A DNA stretch of 52,500 nucleotides, from positions 1 to 52,500 of the forward strand of contig NZ_CP077639.1 in assembly GCF_019056395.1 (NCBI RefSeq), written 5' to 3'. This DNA is from Terribacillus sp. DMT04 (GTDB lineage Bacteria > Bacillota > Bacilli > Bacillales > Amphibacillaceae). The notes below the pieces were generated by a model. The model was not told where the DNA came from, did no database searches, and saw only the letters and a list, made by a program, of their open reading frames with translations. Positions 1 through 13,188 of this stretch are shown piece after piece. How positions within the stretch are numbered: the first letter of the stretch is position 1; each line of letters opens with the position of its first letter. The position numbers were made by a program, and so were the translations under genes.

Positions 1-1350
1 TTGGAGAATATTCAAGATTTATGGAAAAAGACGTTACAAGCAATTGAACAGAAAATCAGTAAGCCAAGCTTTGATACGTGGCTGAAAAATACAAACGCAT
101 ACGCACTCGAAGAGGATACCCTAATTATTGAAGCTCCCAATGAGTTTGCCAGAGACTGGCTGGAAAGCAGCTACTCCTCCTTAATTGGAGACACCCTTTT
201 TGAAGTGACCGGTAATCGCCTGCAGACAAAATTCATCATTCCGGAATTCCAGCAGGAAGAAGAAACTGCCAGACCAGCTATGCCTGCAAAAACAGCATCA
301 AAAGATACGGCAGCAGAGTCACCAAAAACGATGCTCAATAGCAAATATACATTTGATACATTCGTTATCGGATCCGGAAACCGCTTCGCACATGCTGCAT
401 CACTGGCTGTCGCAGAAGCACCCGCTAAAGCTTATAACCCGCTTTTCATCTATGGAGGTGTCGGGCTCGGCAAAACCCATTTGATGCACGGAATCGGACA
501 TTATGTCCTTGATCATAATCCAGGTGCTAAAGTCGTGTACTTATCTTCTGAGAAATTCACAAATGAATTCATTAACGCTATCCGAGATAACAAAACAGCG
601 GAATTTCGGGCAAAATATCGAAATATTGATGTCTTGCTTATAGATGATATTCAATTTTTGGCTGGAAAAGAACAAACGCAGGAAGAGTTTTTCCATACAT
701 TTAATGCGCTGCATGAAGAAAACAAGCAAATTATTATTTCCAGTGACCGGCCGCCAAAAGAAATTCCAACATTAGAAGATCGTCTGCGCTCCCGCTTTGA
801 ATGGGGACTAATTACAGATATCACTCCGCCGGATCTGGAAACACGAATTGCAATCTTACGCAAAAAGGCCAAAGCAGAAGGCTTAGATATTCCAAATGAA
901 GTTATGCTGTACATTGCCAATCAAATAGATACGAATATCCGAGAGCTGGAAGGTGCACTTATACGTGTTGTTGCTTACTCCTCTCTTATAAACTCGGATA
1001 TTGATGCTTCTTTAGCAGCAGACGCACTTAAAAATATCATTCCTAGCTCGAAGCCAAAGGTCATTACGATTCATGCGATTCAAGAGCTGGTTGGAGAGCG
1101 CTTTAACGTACGGTTAGAAGAGTTTAGTGCCAAAAAGCGTACGAAGGCTATTGCTTTTCCCCGACAAATTGCAATGTTTCTTTCTCGTGAACTAACCGAT
1201 TTTTCTTTACCTAAAATAGGGGAAGAATTCGGCGGAAGAGATCATACCACTGTTATTCATGCGCACGAGAAAATATCTAAGCTATTAAGTGAAGATCAGG
1301 AATTCCAGCGTGAAATTGATGAGATAAAAGAAAGACTAAAATCTTTCTAA
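1..1350 (+). CDS. dnaA: Chromosomal replication initiator DnaA
   Basis: DnaA is the AAA+ ATPase that binds DnaA boxes and opens the origin. The 449-residue product has the usual length (B. subtilis about 446). Domain I spans roughly residues 1-80, followed by a variable linker to about 110. Domain III carries Walker [10 protein letters not shown] at 152-160 and Walker [10 protein letters not shown] at 211-219. The domain IV DNA-binding signature [14 protein letters not shown] lies at 411-424. The start is TTG at base 1; its ribosome binding site and promoter lie outside the window. The gene is followed by the oriC unwinding region and dnaN, the standard Firmicute order. Identification is certain. 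Confidence 0.98.
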   Translation: MENIQDLWKKTLQAIEQKISKPSFDTWLKNTNAYALEEDTLIIEAPNEFARDWLESSYSSLIGDTLFEVTGNRLQTKFIIPEFQQEEETARPAMPAKTASKDTAAESPKTMLNSKYTFDTFVIGSGNRFAHAASLAVAEAPAKAYNPLFIYGGVGLGKTHLMHGIGHYVLDHNPGAKVVYLSSEKFTNEFINAIRDNKTAEFRAKYRNIDVLLIDDIQFLAGKEQTQEEFFHTFNALHEENKQIIISSDRPPKEIPTLEDRLRSRFEWGLITDITPPDLETRIAILRKKAKAEGLDIPNEVMLYIANQIDTNIRELEGALIRVVAYSSLINSDIDASLAADALKNIIPSSKPKVITIHAIQELVGERFNVRLEEFSAKKRTKAIAFPRQIAMFLSRELTDFSLPKIGEEFGGRDHTTVIHAHEKISKLLSEDQEFQREIDEIKERLKSF

Positions 1351-1538
1351 CGACAAGGCCCTGTTGATAAACGTGCATAAACTCTTTTTTTATTCACATA
1401 TTATCCACAGGGTGTTTTTGTTGTTGTAACTGGGTTTTTTGGTGGTTATCCACATAATCACAGCCCCTATTACTACTACTGTATTTTTATAAATAATAAT
1501 TAATATAAGAACACCCCTTTAGGAGGCACGCAATTATC
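1351..1538. other. oriC: oriC region between dnaA and dnaN with DnaA boxes
   Basis: This 188-bp gap holds three matches to the DnaA box TTATNCACA: TTATTCACA at 1390-1398, TTATCCACA at 1401-1409 and TTATCCACA at 1446-1454. A weaker inverted copy, TGTTGATAA, lies near 1363. In B. subtilis the corresponding dnaA-dnaN gap is where strands are opened, and the same layout is seen here. The boxes and their spacing are read directly; origin function is inferred from position and synteny. Confidence 0.88.
1467..1507 (+). other. DnaA-trio run and AT-rich unwinding element
   Basis: Thirteen bases after the DnaA box at 1446-1454 there is a run of trinucleotides CTA-TTA-CTA-CTA-CTG at 1467-1481. An almost pure A/T stretch follows to about 1507. 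Box, short GC-containing spacer, trios and AT-rich DNA is the order of the basal unwinding system described for Bacillus, where a DnaA filament extends from the boxes along the trios onto a single strand. The trios are visible; the function is inferred. Confidence 0.8.
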
Positions 1539-2672
1539 ATGAAATTTGTCATACAACGTGATCGACTATTAGCTAGTATCCAAGACGTGATGAAAGCAAT
1601 CTCATCCAGAACAGCTATTCCAATTCTTACAGGAATGAAAATTGAAGCAAAAGAAGACGGCATTACTCTAACAGGGAGTGATTCAGATATTTCAATTGAG
1701 TCCTTTATCCCTAAAGAAGAAGATGGAATTGTGTATGTAGAACAAATAGAACCAGGAAGCATCGTCTTGCAAGCTAAGTATTTCCCAGAAATCGTACGAA
1801 AAGTACCGATGAATGCGGTAGAAATTGAATCGGATGGGCAGTTAAATGTCACAATTCGATCCGGTAGTGCAGAATTTAAATTAAATGGGCAAGATGCGGA
1901 TGAATATCCACAGCTGCCGAAGCTTCATAGCGAAGATAGCTTTGAACTTCCTGCAGATTTATTCAAAAATGTGATAAAAGAAACCGTATTTGCTGTTTCT
2001 ACACAGGAAACACGTCCGTTATTGACTGGAGTAAATGTTCGTGTACAAGATGACCAATTGCATTTTGTTGCGACAGATAGTCACAGACTAGCTTCCCGAC
2101 AGATTCCAATCTCTGCAGCATTTGCTTTCCAAAATGTTGTTATTCCAGGTAAAAGTTTGACAGAACTGAATAAAATTCTTGATGAAAATCAGGACCCTGT
2201 GGAAATTCGAATTACGAACAACCAAATTCTTTTCCGCACAAAACATTTATATTTCCTTTCTCGTTTGCTGGAAGGCAATTACCCAGACACATCTCGTCTG
2301 ATACCAAATGAAAGCAAGACTGTTCTTCAGATCGATACAAAAGAATTACTTCGTTCCATCGATCGTGCATCTTTGCTCGCAAAAGAGAACAGAAACAACG
2401 TTGTAAAACTTGTTACGCAGGAGTCAGGAAAACTAGAAATCAGCAGCAATTCACCAGAAGTTGGCCGAGTAGTAGAAGAAATGTCTGTTGAAGAAATTTC
2501 CGGAGAAGAACTGCGCATTAGTTTTAGCGCCAAATATATGATGGATGCACTGAAGGTTATTGAAAGTGAACAAGTGAAAATTGAATTCACAGGAGCAATG
2601 CGTCCATTCCTCATTCGTCCAACTGACGATGAAGATTTGCTGCAGCTGATCACACCAGTTCGTACGTACTGA
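1539..2672 (+). CDS. dnaN: DNA polymerase III beta sliding clamp
   Basis: DnaN is the ring-shaped clamp that tethers the replicative polymerase to DNA. The 377-residue product matches the family length (B. subtilis 378), starts MKFVIQRDRL and ends LLQLITPVRTY, the typical clamp C-terminus. The start is ATG at 1539, with AGGAGG at 1521-1526, a rather long 12-nt spacing. It follows dnaA across the oriC gap and is closed by a hairpin at 2693-2720, so it is probably transcribed both from the dnaA promoter and alone. No unusual features are seen. Confidence 0.98.
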   Translation: MKFVIQRDRLLASIQDVMKAISSRTAIPILTGMKIEAKEDGITLTGSDSDISIESFIPKEEDGIVYVEQIEPGSIVLQAKYFPEIVRKVPMNAVEIESDGQLNVTIRSGSAEFKLNGQDADEYPQLPKLHSEDSFELPADLFKNVIKETVFAVSTQETRPLLTGVNVRVQDDQLHFVATDSHRLASRQIPISAAFAFQNVVIPGKSLTELNKILDENQDPVEIRITNNQILFRTKHLYFLSRLLEGNYPDTSRLIPNESKTVLQIDTKELLRSIDRASLLAKENRNNVVKLVTQESGKLEISSNSPEVGRVVEEMSVEEISGEELRISFSAKYMMDALKVIESEQVKIEFTGAMRPFLIRPTDDEDLLQLITPVRTY

Positions 2673-2682
2673 GTTATACACA

Positions 2683-2730
2683 TGTGGATAAAGGCACTGC
2701 CAATCGGCGGTGTCTTTTTTCTGTGCATAA
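2683..2730. terminator. Terminator after dnaN flanked by DnaA boxes
   Basis: A 9-bp stem (GGCACTGCC at 2693-2701 with GGCGGTGTC at 2706-2714, two G-T pairs) is followed by six T residues. Inverted DnaA-box matches TGTGGATAA at 2683-2691 and TGTGCATAA at 2722-2730 flank it on both sides. A one-mismatch box (TGTGGATAC) lies near 2776. The boxes may extend the origin cluster past dnaN or serve DnaA titration or regulation; that role is inference. Confidence 0.75.
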
Positions 2731-2829
2731 CATGTTGTCCATTCAATTGGGCATAATGAAAATAACTTTCATTGTTGTGGATACTTTAGTAAAATAATAA
2801 GAAGGCACTTAAAAGTAAGGAGAGCGGAA

Positions 2830-3051
2830 ATGAACGAAGAAATTCAGATTAATACCGAATATATTCAGCTGGGGAAATTCCTGAAGCTGGTGAATGCTGT
2901 GGAAAGCGGCGGAATGGTTAAGTTGTATCTAGCTGACTATCCGGTGCTAGTGAACGGAGAAGAAGAAAACAGACGCGGCAGGAAGCTGTATCCGGAGGAT
3001 CGTGTCGAGCTGCCAGCGACATCCGAGGTGTTTATTGTCAAAAAGGCATAG
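2830..3051 (+). CDS. yaaA: S4-domain RNA-binding protein YaaA
   Basis: This 73-residue S4-like protein is typical of the position between dnaN and recF in Firmicutes. The S4 core is seen as IQLGKFLKLVNAVESGG followed by VLVNGEEENRRGRKL, the usual positively charged RNA-binding turn. AAGGAGAG lies just upstream of the ATG. It is 30 bp from recF and is probably cotranscribed with it. Its B. subtilis relative is linked to ribosome or RNA binding, but the precise role is not well established. Confidence 0.93.
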   Translation: MNEEIQINTEYIQLGKFLKLVNAVESGGMVKLYLADYPVLVNGEEENRRGRKLYPEDRVELPATSEVFIVKKA

Positions 3052-3081
3052 CAGCTTGCCGGATACAGAAAGGACCTGAGC

Positions 3082-4206
3082 ATGCATATTCAAGAGCTAA
3101 CGCTTACGCATTATCGGAATTACGATAAGCTGCAGCTTCAATTCGACGATAAAGTAAATGTCATCATCGGCGAGAATGCACAAGGCAAGACGAATTTAAT
3201 GGAGGCCATCTATGTTCTCGCTTTTTCTAAATCCCACCGGACTCCGAAAGATAAAGAACTTATCCAATGGGACCAAGAATATGCTAAAATAGAAGGGAAC
3301 ATAATAAAGCGAAAACAGCGGATTCCGCTGGAGATTGTATTATCGTCCAAAGGCAAAAAAGCAAAACTGAATCATCTGGAACAAAAACGCCTAAGTGATT
3401 ATATCGGGGCGCTTAATGTAGTCATGTTCGCTCCTGAGGATTTGAACTTGGTGAAAGGCAGTCCGCAAATTCGCAGGCGTTTTATTGATATGGAGATTGG
3501 ACAGATTCAGCCTGTTTACATTTATCACCTTGGGCAATACCAAAAAATATTAAAGCAGCGAAACCATCTGCTGAAGCTGCTTCAGCGGCGGCAAGCTGAT
3601 CCAACGATGCTTGATGTACTCACAGAGCAGCTGATCGAACATGCTGCTATTATTTTAGAAAAACGTTTCTTGTTCCTTGGACTGCTGCGGAAATGGGCAC
3701 AGCCCATCCACCAGGGCATTACTACAGGACTGGAGATGCTTGATATAGAATATCTTTCCAACATTGACGTATCAGAAGAATCCGATAAGGAAACGCTGAG
3801 AATAGCTTATGAAGAAAAATTCTCTGCACTTAGAACGCGTGAAGTGGAAAGAGGGACAACATTAGCAGGCCCCCATCGTGATGACCTGTCTTTTTACGTG
3901 AACGGGAAAGACGTACAAGCCTTCGGTTCACAAGGGCAGCAGCGTACAACAGCATTATCCTTGAAACTAGCTGAAATTGAGCTGATTCACAAAGAAGTGG
4001 GAGATTATCCGATTCTTTTGCTGGATGATGTATTGAGTGAATTAGACGACAGCCGACAATCCCATTTACTTGAAACGATACAAGGAAAAGTACAGACTTT
4101 TGTATCAACAACAAATGTGTCCGGCATCCAGCACGACACATTAAGGCAGGCCGAACTGTTTAACATTCAAGCAGGTAAGCTTGTTCGTGAGTCAGGAGGG
4201 GCCTGA
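3082..4206 (+). CDS. recF: DNA replication and repair protein RecF
   Basis: RecF is an SMC-like ATPase that helps load RecA at single-strand gaps. The 374-residue product has Walker A GENAQGKT at residues 30-37. The ABC-type signature lies near [18 protein letters not shown] and Walker B near [15 protein letters not shown]. The length fits the family (about 370). It sits between yaaA and remB in the standard order, and its 3' end carries the AGGAGG that serves remB. Confidence 0.98.
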   Translation: MHIQELTLTHYRNYDKLQLQFDDKVNVIIGENAQGKTNLMEAIYVLAFSKSHRTPKDKELIQWDQEYAKIEGNIIKRKQRIPLEIVLSSKGKKAKLNHLEQKRLSDYIGALNVVMFAPEDLNLVKGSPQIRRRFIDMEIGQIQPVYIYHLGQYQKILKQRNHLLKLLQRRQADPTMLDVLTEQLIEHAAIILEKRFLFLGLLRKWAQPIHQGITTGLEMLDIEYLSNIDVSEESDKETLRIAYEEKFSALRTREVERGTTLAGPHRDDLSFYVNGKDVQAFGSQGQQRTTALSLKLAEIELIHKEVGDYPILLLDDVLSELDDSRQSHLLETIQGKVQTFVSTTNVSGIQHDTLRQAELFNIQAGKLVRESGGA

Positions 4207-4207
4207 T

Positions 4208-4453
4208 ATGTTTCTGTCAATTGGTTGGGATAATGTCGTTAGGGCAAGAGATGTGGTGGCTATCTTGGAGTATGACCAAGCAGCCAAAACAGTTGACCCT
4301 GAGCGGGCAGAAAATGACGAAGCGGATGATACAGCAGCCAAATCTATCATTGTCACCATAGATGGGATTTATTCGAGTCCCTTATCTGTGCAAACACTGA
4401 AAAGACGGGCTGCTGTCTCGATTCCGAGAATGATAGAAGAAGATAACCTATAA
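4208..4453 (+). CDS. remB: Extracellular matrix regulator RemB (YaaB)
   Basis: RemB (YaaB) is a small protein that in B. subtilis influences biofilm-matrix gene expression. The start chosen is ATG 4208, giving 81 residues beginning MFLSIGWDN, the same length as the B. subtilis protein. AGGAGG at 4194-4199 supports it; a longer in-frame reading from 4181 would have no ribosome binding site and would run further into recF. The gap to the recF stop is one base, so translation is probably coupled. The next gene, gyrB, starts 20 bp downstream. Confidence 0.92.
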   Translation: MFLSIGWDNVVRARDVVAILEYDQAAKTVDPERAENDEADDTAAKSIIVTIDGIYSSPLSVQTLKRRAAVSIPRMIEEDNL

Positions 4454-4467
4454 AGAAACGCAGGTGA

Positions 4468-6402
<1,935 letters not shown>

Positions 6403-6445
6403 CCAATGTAGAATTGGTACTGGCAATTGACAGGAGGTTTTTCGC

Positions 6446-8971
6446 ATGGCGGATGAATTACGTCCAAGTGTGCAAGATAGAGATATTGGTCAAGAAATGC
6501 GTACATCATTCCTTGACTATGCAATGAGCGTTATCGTAGCACGTGCATTGCCCGATGTTAGAGATGGTTTGAAGCCTGTGCACCGCAGAATTCTTTATGC
6601 AATGCATGATTTGGGTATGCATGCTGATAAAGCATATAAAAAATCAGCTCGTATTGTTGGGGAAGTAATAGGTAAGTACCACCCGCATGGCGACTCGGCA
6701 GTATACGAAGCAATGGTGCGTATGGCGCAGGATTTCAGTTATCGTTATATGCTCGTTGACGGCCACGGCAACTTCGGTTCTGTGGACGGTGACTCAGCAG
6801 CGGCAATGCGGTATACGGAAGCACGTATGTCTAAGATATCAATGGAGCTATTGCGTGATATCAACAAAGATACAATTGACTATGGTGATAACTACGATGG
6901 CACGGAAAGACAGCCACTCGTATTGCCAGCGCGCTTCCCGAACCTGCTTGTAAACGGGGCGTCTGGTATTGCAGTCGGAATGGCTACAAATATACCGCCG
7001 CATAACCTAAATGAGACAATTAACGGTGTCCTAGCCCTTAGTAAGAATCCAGATATCACTGTTGAAGAACTAATGGATGAGCACATATTTGGCCCTGACT
7101 TTCCTACTGGAGCTCAAATATTGGGCAGAAGCGGGATTAGGAAGGCTTATGAAACAGGACGCGGTTCAATTACTGTTCGCGCTAATACAGAGATTATTGA
7201 ACATGACAATGGCAAATCCACTATTCTTGTTTCCGAACTTCCTTACCAAGTGAACAAAGCTCGTTTGGTGGAGAAAATTGCAGAGCTCGTGCGTGATAAA
7301 CGAATTGAAGGTATTACAGATTTGCGCGATGAATCTGACCGGAACGGGATGCGTGTCGTTATTGAGATCCGCCGTGATGCAAATCCAAATGTAATTTTGA
7401 ATAACTTGTATAAGCATACAGCTTTGCAGACGTCATTCGGGATTAACATTTTAGCACTTGTAGACGACAAACCGCAGATTCTGAACTTGAAGCAAGTGCT
7501 TAAACATTACCTGGATCACCAGCAAATTGTTATCCGTCGCAGAACAGAGTTTGAATTGCGCAAAGCAGAAGCAAGAGCTCACATCTTGGAAGGTTTACGC
7601 ATTGCACTCGACAATCTGGATGAAATCATTCGTTTGATTCGCGGATCCCAGACAACAGACATTGCTCGTGAAGCGTTAATGACGAACTTTGAGCTATCTG
7701 ACAAACAAGCACAGGCAATTTTGGATATGCGTTTGCAGCGTTTGACAGGTTTGGAACGTGACAAGATTGAAGAGGAATATCAGGAACTTGTAAAACTTAT
7801 TGCTGAGCTGAAAGCAATCCTTGCTGATGATGAAAAAGTATTGGAAATCATTCGGGAAGAATTGATTGAAATCAAGGAACGCTTTGGTGACGAGCGCCGT
7901 ACAGAGATTGTCATCGGCGGTACAGACTTTATTGAGGATGAAGCACTAATCCCAGAAGAGAATGTGGTCATCACGTTAACACACCAAGGGTATGTGAAAC
8001 GTCTGCCTTCTTCCACTTATCGCAGTCAAGGACGCGGCGGCCGAGGTATCCAAGGTATGGGTACGAATGAAGATGACTTTGTTGAACATCTTATTTCTAC
8101 TAGTACGCATGATACGATTCTATTCTTCTCGAATAAAGGGAAAGTATATCGTGCAAAAGGCTATGAAGTACCAGAGTTCAGCCGGACAGCAAAAGGTATT
8201 CCGATTATCAACATGCTGGAGATAGAAAAAGGCGAATGGATCAATGCGTTGATACCTGTTAAGGACTTTGTTGATGACTGGTATTTGATTTTCACAACAA
8301 AACAAGGTATTTCCAAACGGACAACCCTTTCTCAGTTTGCTAATATCCGCCGAGGCGGTTTGATTGCATTGAATCTGCGTGAAGATGATGAATTGATTTC
8401 TGTTCGTATGACTGATGGTAATAAGCACATCATGATTGGTACGAGAAATGGTTATTTGATTCGCTTCCCTGAAGAACAGATCCGTCCGATGGGCCGGACT
8501 GCTGCGGGAGTGAAAGGAATCAGCTTGCGTGGTGAAGATGATTCGGTAGTATCAATGGATATTATTGATGAAGGCGTGGATATCCTGAATGTCACCGAAA
8601 AAGGATTTGGGAAGCGCACACCGGAATCAGAATATCGGATTACGAATCGCGGTGGTAAAGGTATTCTAACCTCTAAGATTACGGAAAAAACAGGTCAGAT
8701 GGTTGCAGTTAAACCAGTAAGTGGTGATGAAGATATTATGATTATCACTGTTTCTGGTGTCTTAATCCGTATGCCTGTTGCCAGTATCTCAGTTACTGGC
8801 CGGAATACACAGGGTGTTATTTTGATTCGTATTCAAGAGAATGAAGCAGTTGCTACTGTTGCTCGAATTGATAAAGAGCAAGAAGAGGAAATTGAGGGTG
8901 TTTCGGAAGAATTGCTGGATGAACCAGTACAGCCCGAAGCAGACAACTCTGAGGATTCCGAAGAAGTATGA
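6446..8971 (+). CDS. gyrA: DNA gyrase subunit A
   Basis: GyrA cuts and rejoins DNA during negative supercoiling. The 841-residue product has the active-site tyrosine at 123 in [11 protein letters not shown]. The C-terminal wrapping domain starts after the GyrA box QGRGGRGI. The quinolone-determining positions read Ser84 and Glu88 (HGDSAVYE), the susceptible-type residues. The acidic C-terminal tail is common in Firmicutes. AGGAGG precedes the ATG and a strong terminator follows. Confidence 0.98.
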   Translation: MADELRPSVQDRDIGQEMRTSFLDYAMSVIVARALPDVRDGLKPVHRRILYAMHDLGMHADKAYKKSARIVGEVIGKYHPHGDSAVYEAMVRMAQDFSYRYMLVDGHGNFGSVDGDSAAAMRYTEARMSKISMELLRDINKDTIDYGDNYDGTERQPLVLPARFPNLLVNGASGIAVGMATNIPPHNLNETINGVLALSKNPDITVEELMDEHIFGPDFPTGAQILGRSGIRKAYETGRGSITVRANTEIIEHDNGKSTILVSELPYQVNKARLVEKIAELVRDKRIEGITDLRDESDRNGMRVVIEIRRDANPNVILNNLYKHTALQTSFGINILALVDDKPQILNLKQVLKHYLDHQQIVIRRRTEFELRKAEARAHILEGLRIALDNLDEIIRLIRGSQTTDIAREALMTNFELSDKQAQAILDMRLQRLTGLERDKIEEEYQELVKLIAELKAILADDEKVLEIIREELIEIKERFGDERRTEIVIGGTDFIEDEALIPEENVVITLTHQGYVKRLPSSTYRSQGRGGRGIQGMGTNEDDFVEHLISTSTHDTILFFSNKGKVYRAKGYEVPEFSRTAKGIPIINMLEIEKGEWINALIPVKDFVDDWYLIFTTKQGISKRTTLSQFANIRRGGLIALNLREDDELISVRMTDGNKHIMIGTRNGYLIRFPEEQIRPMGRTAAGVKGISLRGEDDSVVSMDIIDEGVDILNVTEKGFGKRTPESEYRITNRGGKGILTSKITEKTGQMVAVKPVSGDEDIMIITVSGVLIRMPVASISVTGRNTQGVILIRIQENEAVATVARIDKEQEEEIEGVSEELLDEPVQPEADNSEDSEEV

Positions 8972-8977
8972 TTAAAA

Positions 8978-9013
8978 GCATTCCCGCTCCCATAGTGGGA
9001 GTGCTTTTTTTTA
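8978..9013 (+). terminator. Rho-independent terminator after gyrA
   Basis: GCATTCCCGC at 8978-8987 pairs with GTGGGAGTGC at 8995-9004, with two G-T wobbles, and is followed by nine T residues. It closes the dnaA-gyrA block. Confidence 0.9.
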
Positions 9014-9045
9014 CATAATGTAGTGGAAGAAAGGATGCGTAGGAT

Positions 9046-10119
9046 ATGATCGTCTCAGCTAATCAACTTGTAGCTGGCTGTATTGTAACTGCAGACGTAA
9101 TCGGAAAAAGCGGCTTACCGCTTGTAAAGAATAAAACAACACTGACAGAGTCGGAGATCTTTTATCTGCAAAAATTACTTGTGAAGAAAGTGCCAGTGGC
9201 TAGTCACTTAGAAGACGGTACCAGCTTTGTTCCAAGTAAGGAACCTGTACAGCCAAAGAAACGGAAGAAAGAAGTGCGTTTTCTAGATGCCCTGGAAGCA
9301 GCTGCAGATGTATATCAGAAACAATTTGCTTCTTGGCAGCATGGAGCAGCAGTGGATGTATCTAGCTTGCGGCAAATGCTTCTGCCGGTAATGGAGAAGG
9401 CAGCAAGCTGGGAAGGAAATATCTTTAATCTGCCATCATATCGGATGCAAACAGACTATGTCTCTGATCATGCAATTGGAATGGCTCTGCTTGCAGCAGC
9501 CGTACTGCAGAAAGCAGGTTACACAGAGGCGGATGTGAATCAAACAGCTTTAGCTGCTTTGTTGGCGGATTGCGGAATGGCAAAGCTCAAGCAGCCATAT
9601 TATCTGCAAAAGCGCACCTTACATACTCAGGAACGAGAGGATATAGAGAAACACCCTACACTGTCTTACCGAATGATAGAGCAAGTTTCTCTTCTTTCTA
9701 CCAAAGCAAAACTTACGATTCTGCAGCACCATGAACGGGCAGATGGAACTGGATATCCACTCCGGTTGGGTAAAGATAAAATCCATCCTTTCGCAAGTCT
9801 TGTTTCCATTTGCGATACCTATCATGCACTCATATCCGAACGGGCTTATCAGCAGGCTGTATCTCCTTACAGAGCAGTTGAAATTATACTGGAAGAGCAA
9901 TTTGAACGATTTGATCCTTCCATGGTGCAGGCTTTTATGCAAGCTTTTCTTGATGCACAACAGAAAACAATTGTTCGTTTATCTTCCGGACAGCTTGCTG
10001 AAATTGTTTTTACAGATAGCAGTAATCCGCCCAAACCAATGGTCCGTGAGCTGGAATCTGGAGAAGTGAAAGCGATGAATGAATATCCGGATTTATACAT
10101 TGAGGAAATCATCAAATGA
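9046..10119 (+). CDS. HD-GYP-type protein with altered HD signature
   Basis: The C-terminal half (about 130-320) is recognisably an HD-GYP domain, the family that hydrolyses cyclic di-GMP. It shows DHAIGMALLA, EKHP, HHERADGTGYP at 228-238 and ICDTYHAL near 255-262. The central HD motif, normally LLHDIGK, reads LLADCGM at 172-178. The metal-binding histidine is therefore Ala174, while Asp175 remains. The GYP part is intact. The N-terminal 130 residues hold a small DUF3391-like start and a lysine-rich linker. It sits alone between two hairpins. It may be a nucleotide-binding sensor rather than a working phosphodiesterase; this is inferred from the one lost ligand. Confidence 0.85.
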   Translation: MIVSANQLVAGCIVTADVIGKSGLPLVKNKTTLTESEIFYLQKLLVKKVPVASHLEDGTSFVPSKEPVQPKKRKKEVRFLDALEAAADVYQKQFASWQHGAAVDVSSLRQMLLPVMEKAASWEGNIFNLPSYRMQTDYVSDHAIGMALLAAAVLQKAGYTEADVNQTALAALLADCGMAKLKQPYYLQKRTLHTQEREDIEKHPTLSYRMIEQVSLLSTKAKLTILQHHERADGTGYPLRLGKDKIHPFASLVSICDTYHALISERAYQQAVSPYRAVEIILEEQFERFDPSMVQAFMQAFLDAQQKTIVRLSSGQLAEIVFTDSSNPPKPMVRELESGEVKAMNEYPDLYIEEIIK

Positions 10120-10154
10120 AGAGGCGGAGACATAACTGTTTAAGCTATATAATG

Positions 10155-10194
10155 ATCCAAACAATACTGCAATTACCTGCAGCATTGTTTGGAT
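10155..10194 (+). terminator. Long hairpin after the HD-GYP gene
   Basis: ATCCAAACAAT...CTGCA pairs with TGCAG...ATTGTTTGGAT over about 16 bp around a short AATTACC loop. The tail is TATTTG, a weak T run. It is probably the terminator of the HD-GYP gene. Confidence 0.6.
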
Positions 10195-10447
10195 TATTTG
10201 CATTGAAAATTTAGATGAGCGCATCGCTTCCTGCGGGAGTCTCCGTGTATTTCCTACGCTAATTTTTGTTATGAGAAACCTTCACTGAATAAGTAGACTC
10301 CTCGAAAATAAGAGCCGATTTTCTTGTCGGTGTCTACTTCAAAAGCCATTTCTGTCCGACAATAACAGCTAAAGTTGGAGAGGCAGCAGCCGCCAGAGGG
10401 CTGTATTAGGAAGTATGGATCTAGTCATTGTTCGCATTTAGGATGTA
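10195..10447. repeat. Non-coding gap with imperfect palindrome
   Basis: No convincing gene is seen in this stretch. It contains a hairpin with AAGTAGAC at 10291-10298 pairing with GTCTACTT at 10332-10339, and a nested GAAAAT/ATTTTC pair at 10304-10309 and 10318-10323. Just upstream lies a phrase of the type TGCGGGAGTCTCCG. The wording resembles decayed copies of dispersed palindromic repeats common in Bacillaceae intergenic DNA. Only this copy is visible in the window, so the assignment is tentative. Confidence 0.4.
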
Positions 10448-11419
10448 TTAATCTTGTTTTGTTCTAGGCTCTTTTTTTGTATCTAAAAAGCGTTGCAGCA
10501 TAAAAGATCCGATTAGCAGTGGGATTTTCTCACAAGTGGTTTCTAGAAAACGAACAATTAGCGGATATTCATGCGGTTTACTCACATGCAGGAAATCTGT
10601 CCACCATTCTGTTTCATAACGGCAAATCATGCTCAGATTATATAACAGTACATAATGGGCCATGCACTCGTGAATAGCCGTTAAGCTTCGCTGTTTGAGA
10701 AAGTGGTATTGCTGATCTGTTGTGCTGTAAAAAAGCGGACCAGCTGCTTGCCAACTTGTATCTGGAGTCTGGATAGTCAGCTGGTCGTCACTGGTTAGTT
10801 GCAGCGAGGAAGCTTGCAAAAGTTCACGGAAACGTCGGTGCGTGCACTGATAGTAATCTGGCAAGGATGACGGCAGATGAATAGTACCTTGCTGCTGTGC
10901 TGCTGGAGTCAAATGCTGCTTCTCTTCTTGCATCAGTAAAAGATCTTGTAACTCTGGGATTAGACCAAGCATATCGCCCATAGAAAGCTTATGGATGGAA
11001 AGTAAATCTTTCTGGCAAACATATCGCGAGAAATAGGGAAATAGGCCGCGCTTTTGTACAAGTACTTCATCAAGACTGAACTGATAATCCCGTTTTTTAC
11101 GTTTTCTAGATGACAGCCCATGTGCCAATTCAGCTGTTGATTCTGGATATCCCGGCCTCACCAGCAGTAAACTAGCTTTCATAAAATGTGTCATCCCGTA
11201 AAACAATAAGACAGGCTTCATGAAAAGCGGGGCATCCTTACCATAGGAATTATAAGCCTTACCATAGTTTAAATAGGCCATGAAAGCAGCTATATTCTCA
11301 TAGCTCCGGCTCTCTGCATCGGGGATAGCGAGTTGCTGGTAGTTATTTTGCAGAAGAGATAGGGCTGCATCTTCTGCTTCCAGGTAGGTTAGAAAGGTGG
11401 AGACGTTTTCATCTTTCAT
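10448..11419 (-). CDS. yaaC: YaaC-like protein of unknown function
   Basis: The 323-residue product has the length and position of B. subtilis YaaC (about 315 residues), encoded divergently next to guaB. The sequence is leucine- and glutamine-rich, without an evident signal peptide, and contains the tyrosine-rich stretch FMAYLNYGKAYNSYGKDAP and a helical C-terminus. The start codon is preceded by GGAGG on the minus strand. Function is not known for the family; its conserved pairing with guaB is the only hint. Transcription is divergent from guaB across 135 bp. Confidence 0.85.
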   Translation of the reverse strand: MKDENVSTFLTYLEAEDAALSLLQNNYQQLAIPDAESRSYENIAAFMAYLNYGKAYNSYGKDAPLFMKPVLLFYGMTHFMKASLLLVRPGYPESTAELAHGLSSRKRKKRDYQFSLDEVLVQKRGLFPYFSRYVCQKDLLSIHKLSMGDMLGLIPELQDLLLMQEEKQHLTPAAQQQGTIHLPSSLPDYYQCTHRRFRELLQASSLQLTSDDQLTIQTPDTSWQAAGPLFYSTTDQQYHFLKQRSLTAIHECMAHYVLLYNLSMICRYETEWWTDFLHVSKPHEYPLIVRFLETTCEKIPLLIGSFMLQRFLDTKKEPRTKQD

Positions 11420-11527
11420 ACAGAATCCTCCATTAATTTTTCAATGCTTATATAGTTGAAAAACCGCGCATCTTGGCGTATTGTAAGTAACAATAGGTTT
11501 TTATAGAAGTATTTTAACCATATATAG

Positions 11528-13030
<1,503 letters not shown>

Positions 13031-13039
13031 TTTAAAACG

Positions 13040-13073
13040 GAAACGACGTCATTATAGGCGTCGTTTCTTTTTT
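13040..13073 (+). terminator. Rho-independent terminator after guaB
   Basis: GAAACGACG at 13040-13048 pairs perfectly with CGTCGTTTC at 13059-13067, followed by six T residues. Confidence 0.92.
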
Positions 13074-13188
13074 ATAGTACATAATCTAACAAATGAACAG
13101 ACTTTTTTCAATAGAAATAATATTGTAATAATTGAAAGGGTTTGCTACATTTATAAAGAACTGATTTAGAAATAGGGGGTATGAAGTG

